Below are positions 23,387-25,254 of a stretch of DNA of 25,254 bases, piece by piece. The DNA comes from an uncultured Clostridiaceae bacterium (GTDB taxonomy: Bacteria; Bacillota; Clostridia; Oscillospirales; Ruminococcaceae), in contig CAMKFY010000006.1 in the NCBI GenBank assembly GCA_946411985.1, positions 1 through 25,254 on the forward strand, in the 5' to 3' direction. The notes under the pieces were generated by a model that saw only the letters and a list, made by a program, of their open reading frames with translations, did no database searches and had not been told where the DNA came from. The number at the start of each line of letters is the position of its first letter. Within the stretch, counting starts at the first letter, position 1. A program made the position numbers and the translations under genes.

Positions 23387-24835
23387 TTATACTGAAAGTT
23401 CAGAATTACTTGAAAAATTGAAATTTATATTTTTTGTAATCGGTTCTATTACCTTTTCTAAAAACCTATCTACCTGTTTTGGGCTCAACCCAATAAAGTT
23501 TTCTGGCTTTAATATGTTGTGTATTTCTTCCTCATTTAGGTTAAAATCACCATCTTCTACCAATCTTTGTATTAGGTTATTTTTCCCACCACTTGCTATA
23601 TCTTTTGCAACCTGCATACAAATAACTCGCAATTTTTCGTGAATTTTTTGCCTGTCCCCACCTTTCTTAACGGCCGCCATCATAATATTTTCAGTGGCCA
23701 TAAATGGAAGCTCGTTTAAAACTCTGTTTTTTATTACGCTTTCGTTAACAACCACGCCGCTACATATATTTAACAAAATATTTAATATAGCGTCAACCGC
23801 TAAAAAAGTTTCTGGTATAACTATTCGTCTGTTTGCCGAGTCATCTAGCGTTCTTTCAAAATATTGGCAAGCAGCAGTGAACGCGGGGTTTAATAGGTTT
23901 ACTATAACATACCTAGAAAGCGCAGCCACCCTTTCGCTCTTCATTGGGTTTCTTTTATATGGCATAGCAGAAGAGCCTATTTGACTTTCTTCAAATGGTT
24001 CTTCTAGTTCTTTAAAATTTTGTAACATTCTAATGTCATTAGAAAGCTTCATAGCTGACTGAGCAATGCCACAAAGAGTTGAACATATATTAAAATCTAG
24101 CTTTCTAGTATATGTTTGGCCAGAAACATATACAGCTTCTTTAAACTCAAACTCTTTTAATATTTTTTGCTCTAAAAGATCTACCTTTTCTTCATTGTTT
24201 TCAAAAAGCTCCAAAAAGCTTGCCTGCGTGCCTGTGGCTCCTTTAGAGCCTAAAAGCTTTAAATTTTTTATTAAACCTGAAATATTTAAGTAGTCCATAT
24301 AAAAATCTTGCAGCCAAAGGGTGGCACGTTTTCCCACTGTTGTTAACTGAGCCGGTTGCAGATGGGTGTACGAAAGGCAAGGTAAATTTTTATATTTCAT
24401 TGCAAACCTTGAAAGAATTTTTAATATTTCTGTAAGTTTTTTTTCTATTAATATCAAGCCCTGCCTCATTATTATTATGCTAGCATTATCGGTTATATAA
24501 CAGGAAGTGGCTCCTAAATGTATTATTTTTGCTGCGTTTGGGCACTGTTTTCCATAAGAAAATAGATGCGCCATAACATCGTGTTTTACACTTTTTTCCA
24601 TTTTTTTTGCTGTTTCATAGTCTATAATATCTATATTGGCTTTCATTTCTTCAATTTGGCTTGAAGATATTGGCAAGCCCAATTCGCTTTCTGCTTTTGC
24701 AAGAGCTAGCCAAAGTTTTCTCCACGTTTTAAACTTCATATTTGGAGAAAATATGTAGAGCATCTCCTTGCTACCATACCTAGAACAAAATGGACTTTTA
24801 AAAGAATTATTAACGTCATTTTCCATATATTGCAA
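23387..24835 (-). CDS. purB: adenylosuccinate lyase (PurB)
   Basis: PurB cleaves SAICAR to AICAR and adenylosuccinate to AMP in purine synthesis, releasing fumarate each time. The 482-aa product has SRYGSKEML near the N terminus, KHDVMAHLF and IHLGATSCYITDN, SYTHLQPAQLTT with a catalytic His, GSKGATGTQASF, and the signature loop SSAMPYKRNPMKSE with the mobile catalytic Ser. The length fits the long form of the family. A TTG at 24833-24835 has AAAGGA about eight bases upstream; the ATG three codons in (24824-24826) is the alternative and has weaker SD placement. It leads a purB-secD-secF run under a strong promoter. No PurR box or purine riboswitch fits in the roughly 28-nt leader. Confidence 0.97.
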   Translation of the reverse strand: MQYMENDVNNSFKSPFCSRYGSKEMLYIFSPNMKFKTWRKLWLALAKAESELGLPISSSQIEEMKANIDIIDYETAKKMEKSVKHDVMAHLFSYGKQCPNAAKIIHLGATSCYITDNASIIIMRQGLILIEKKLTEILKILSRFAMKYKNLPCLSYTHLQPAQLTTVGKRATLWLQDFYMDYLNISGLIKNLKLLGSKGATGTQASFLELFENNEEKVDLLEQKILKEFEFKEAVYVSGQTYTRKLDFNICSTLCGIAQSAMKLSNDIRMLQNFKELEEPFEESQIGSSAMPYKRNPMKSERVAALSRYVIVNLLNPAFTAACQYFERTLDDSANRRIVIPETFLAVDAILNILLNICSGVVVNESVIKNRVLNELPFMATENIMMAAVKKGGDRQKIHEKLRVICMQVAKDIASGGKNNLIQRLVEDGDFNLNEEEIHNILKPENFIGLSPKQVDRFLEKVIEPITKNINFNFSSNSELSV

Positions 24836-24870
24836 AACCTGTCCTTTTTTTCATCTAACTTAACCAGTAG

Positions 24871-24899
24871 ATTTTAACATAAAACAAGAAATGTTGCAA
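24871..24899 (-). promoter_or_regulatory. predicted sigma-A promoter of purB-secD-secF
   Basis: On the minus strand TTGCAA (24894-24899), 17-base spacer and TAAAAT (24871-24876) with TGT in front, an extended -10. Transcription would begin near 24864, about 28 nt before the purB TTG. It is one of the best promoter matches in the window, and its short leader leaves no room for a riboswitch. Confidence 0.62.
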
Positions 24900-24965
24900 C
24901 AATTTTTGGCTTAATTTAAAAAAATTAAATATATTTTTGCTAAACTTAAGGCTAGAGGTGTGTTG

Positions 24966-24991
24966 TTAATATTTTTATTTAATATTTTTAT
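24966..24991. repeat. 13-bp tandem direct repeat at the end of the HTH gene
   Basis: TTAATATTTTTAT occurs twice in a row at 24966-24978 and 24979-24991. The second copy contains the stop codon of the HTH gene (24988-24990). It is AT-only and may be simple slippage; no function is evident. Confidence 0.5.
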
Positions 24992-25254
24992 GTAAAATCG
25001 TAGTATTTTAATATTTTATATATTGTTTTAAGTGCACGAGATTTTGTTCTGGAAACTGTACTTTTGCTAACATTTAAAATTTCTGCTATTTGGTTATATT
25101 TTAAACCTCTCACAAAATACATGTCTAAAATAGTTCGTTGTTTTTCAGTTAGTTCCTGTTTTATTATGAGTGTTACCATTCTTTTTAAGGTTTCTATTTT
25201 TATAGCATTAGATGTTCCCTTTTTTTTCACTATTTTAGCTATATCAGACTCAAA
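24988..25254 (-). CDS. sigma-70 region 4-like helix-turn-helix protein, 5' end beyond window
   Basis: The C-terminal part reads LTEKQRTILDMYFVRGLKYN followed by QIAEILNVSKSTVSRTKSRA, a classic sigma region 4 / LuxR-like helix-turn-helix that would bind DNA. The frame has a GTG at 25228-25230, which would give 80 aa, but no SD lies before it and the frame stays open without a stop to the window edge (eight more codons, FESDIAKI). I therefore treat the gene as 5'-partial and at least 88 residues long. No sigma region 2 is visible, so it could be the end of a sigma factor or a stand-alone regulator. It lies upstream of purB in the same direction, separated by the purB promoter. Confidence 0.7.
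   Translation of the reverse strand, partial: FESDIAKIVKKKGTSNAIKIETLKRMVTLIIKQELTEKQRTILDMYFVRGLKYNQIAEILNVSKSTVSRTKSRALKTIYKILKYYDFT

Noticed and set aside
24836..24987. Purine riboswitch or PurR site before purB
   Set aside because: The promoter leaves a leader of about 28 nt and no purine-aptamer core is visible; the gap is plain AT-rich DNA.

Overview
The window looks like a stretch of chromosome from a low-GC member of the Bacillota, most likely class Clostridia. The reasons are the AT-rich sequence, strong Shine-Dalgarno (SD) sites of the GGAGG type, frequent TTG and GTG starts, a MurE with the DNPR signature of meso-diaminopimelate (Gram-positive or Gram-negative DAP type), a PASTA-bearing class B penicillin-binding protein of the SpoVD/FtsI type, and murA placed inside the division and cell wall (dcw) cluster. 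No sequence search could be run, so the taxon is inferred.

Region 1 (1-12160, minus strand) is a dcw cluster. In transcription order it holds rsmH, an ftsL-like gene, a class B PBP with two PASTA domains, murE, murF, mraY, an ftsW/spoVE-type SEDS gene, murG and murA. Together these make the UDP-MurNAc-pentapeptide branch, lipid I and lipid II, and a septal SEDS/PBP polymerase pair with its small FtsL-like partner. murD, murB, murC and mraZ are absent from the window. A strong promoter (TTGAAA-17-TATAAT with an extended -10) is predicted about 130 nt upstream of rsmH. The leader behind it carries a 22-nt tandem repeat and inverted repeats.

Region 2 (12161-12819) is a 660-bp divergent intergenic region. 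It has the rsmH promoter on the minus strand and two promoter-like sites on the plus strand. Strand composition flips inside it.

Region 3 (12820-20512, plus strand) holds ackA (acetate kinase), gltX (glutamyl-tRNA synthetase), a ymdB-family metallophosphoesterase, recG and thrS. recG and thrS have their own good promoters. A clear bidirectional terminator lies at 20516-20550.

Region 4 (20569-25254, minus strand) holds a sigma-region-4-like HTH gene that runs off the window edge, then purB, secD and secF under a strong promoter in front of purB. The secD and secF products have SecDF architecture but lack the conserved acidic and basic residues of the proton pathway, and SecD carries a long Glu/Lys-rich insertion. 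This is the most unusual thing in an otherwise housekeeping window. I did not find a mobile element, CRISPR array, tRNA, rRNA or defence system.
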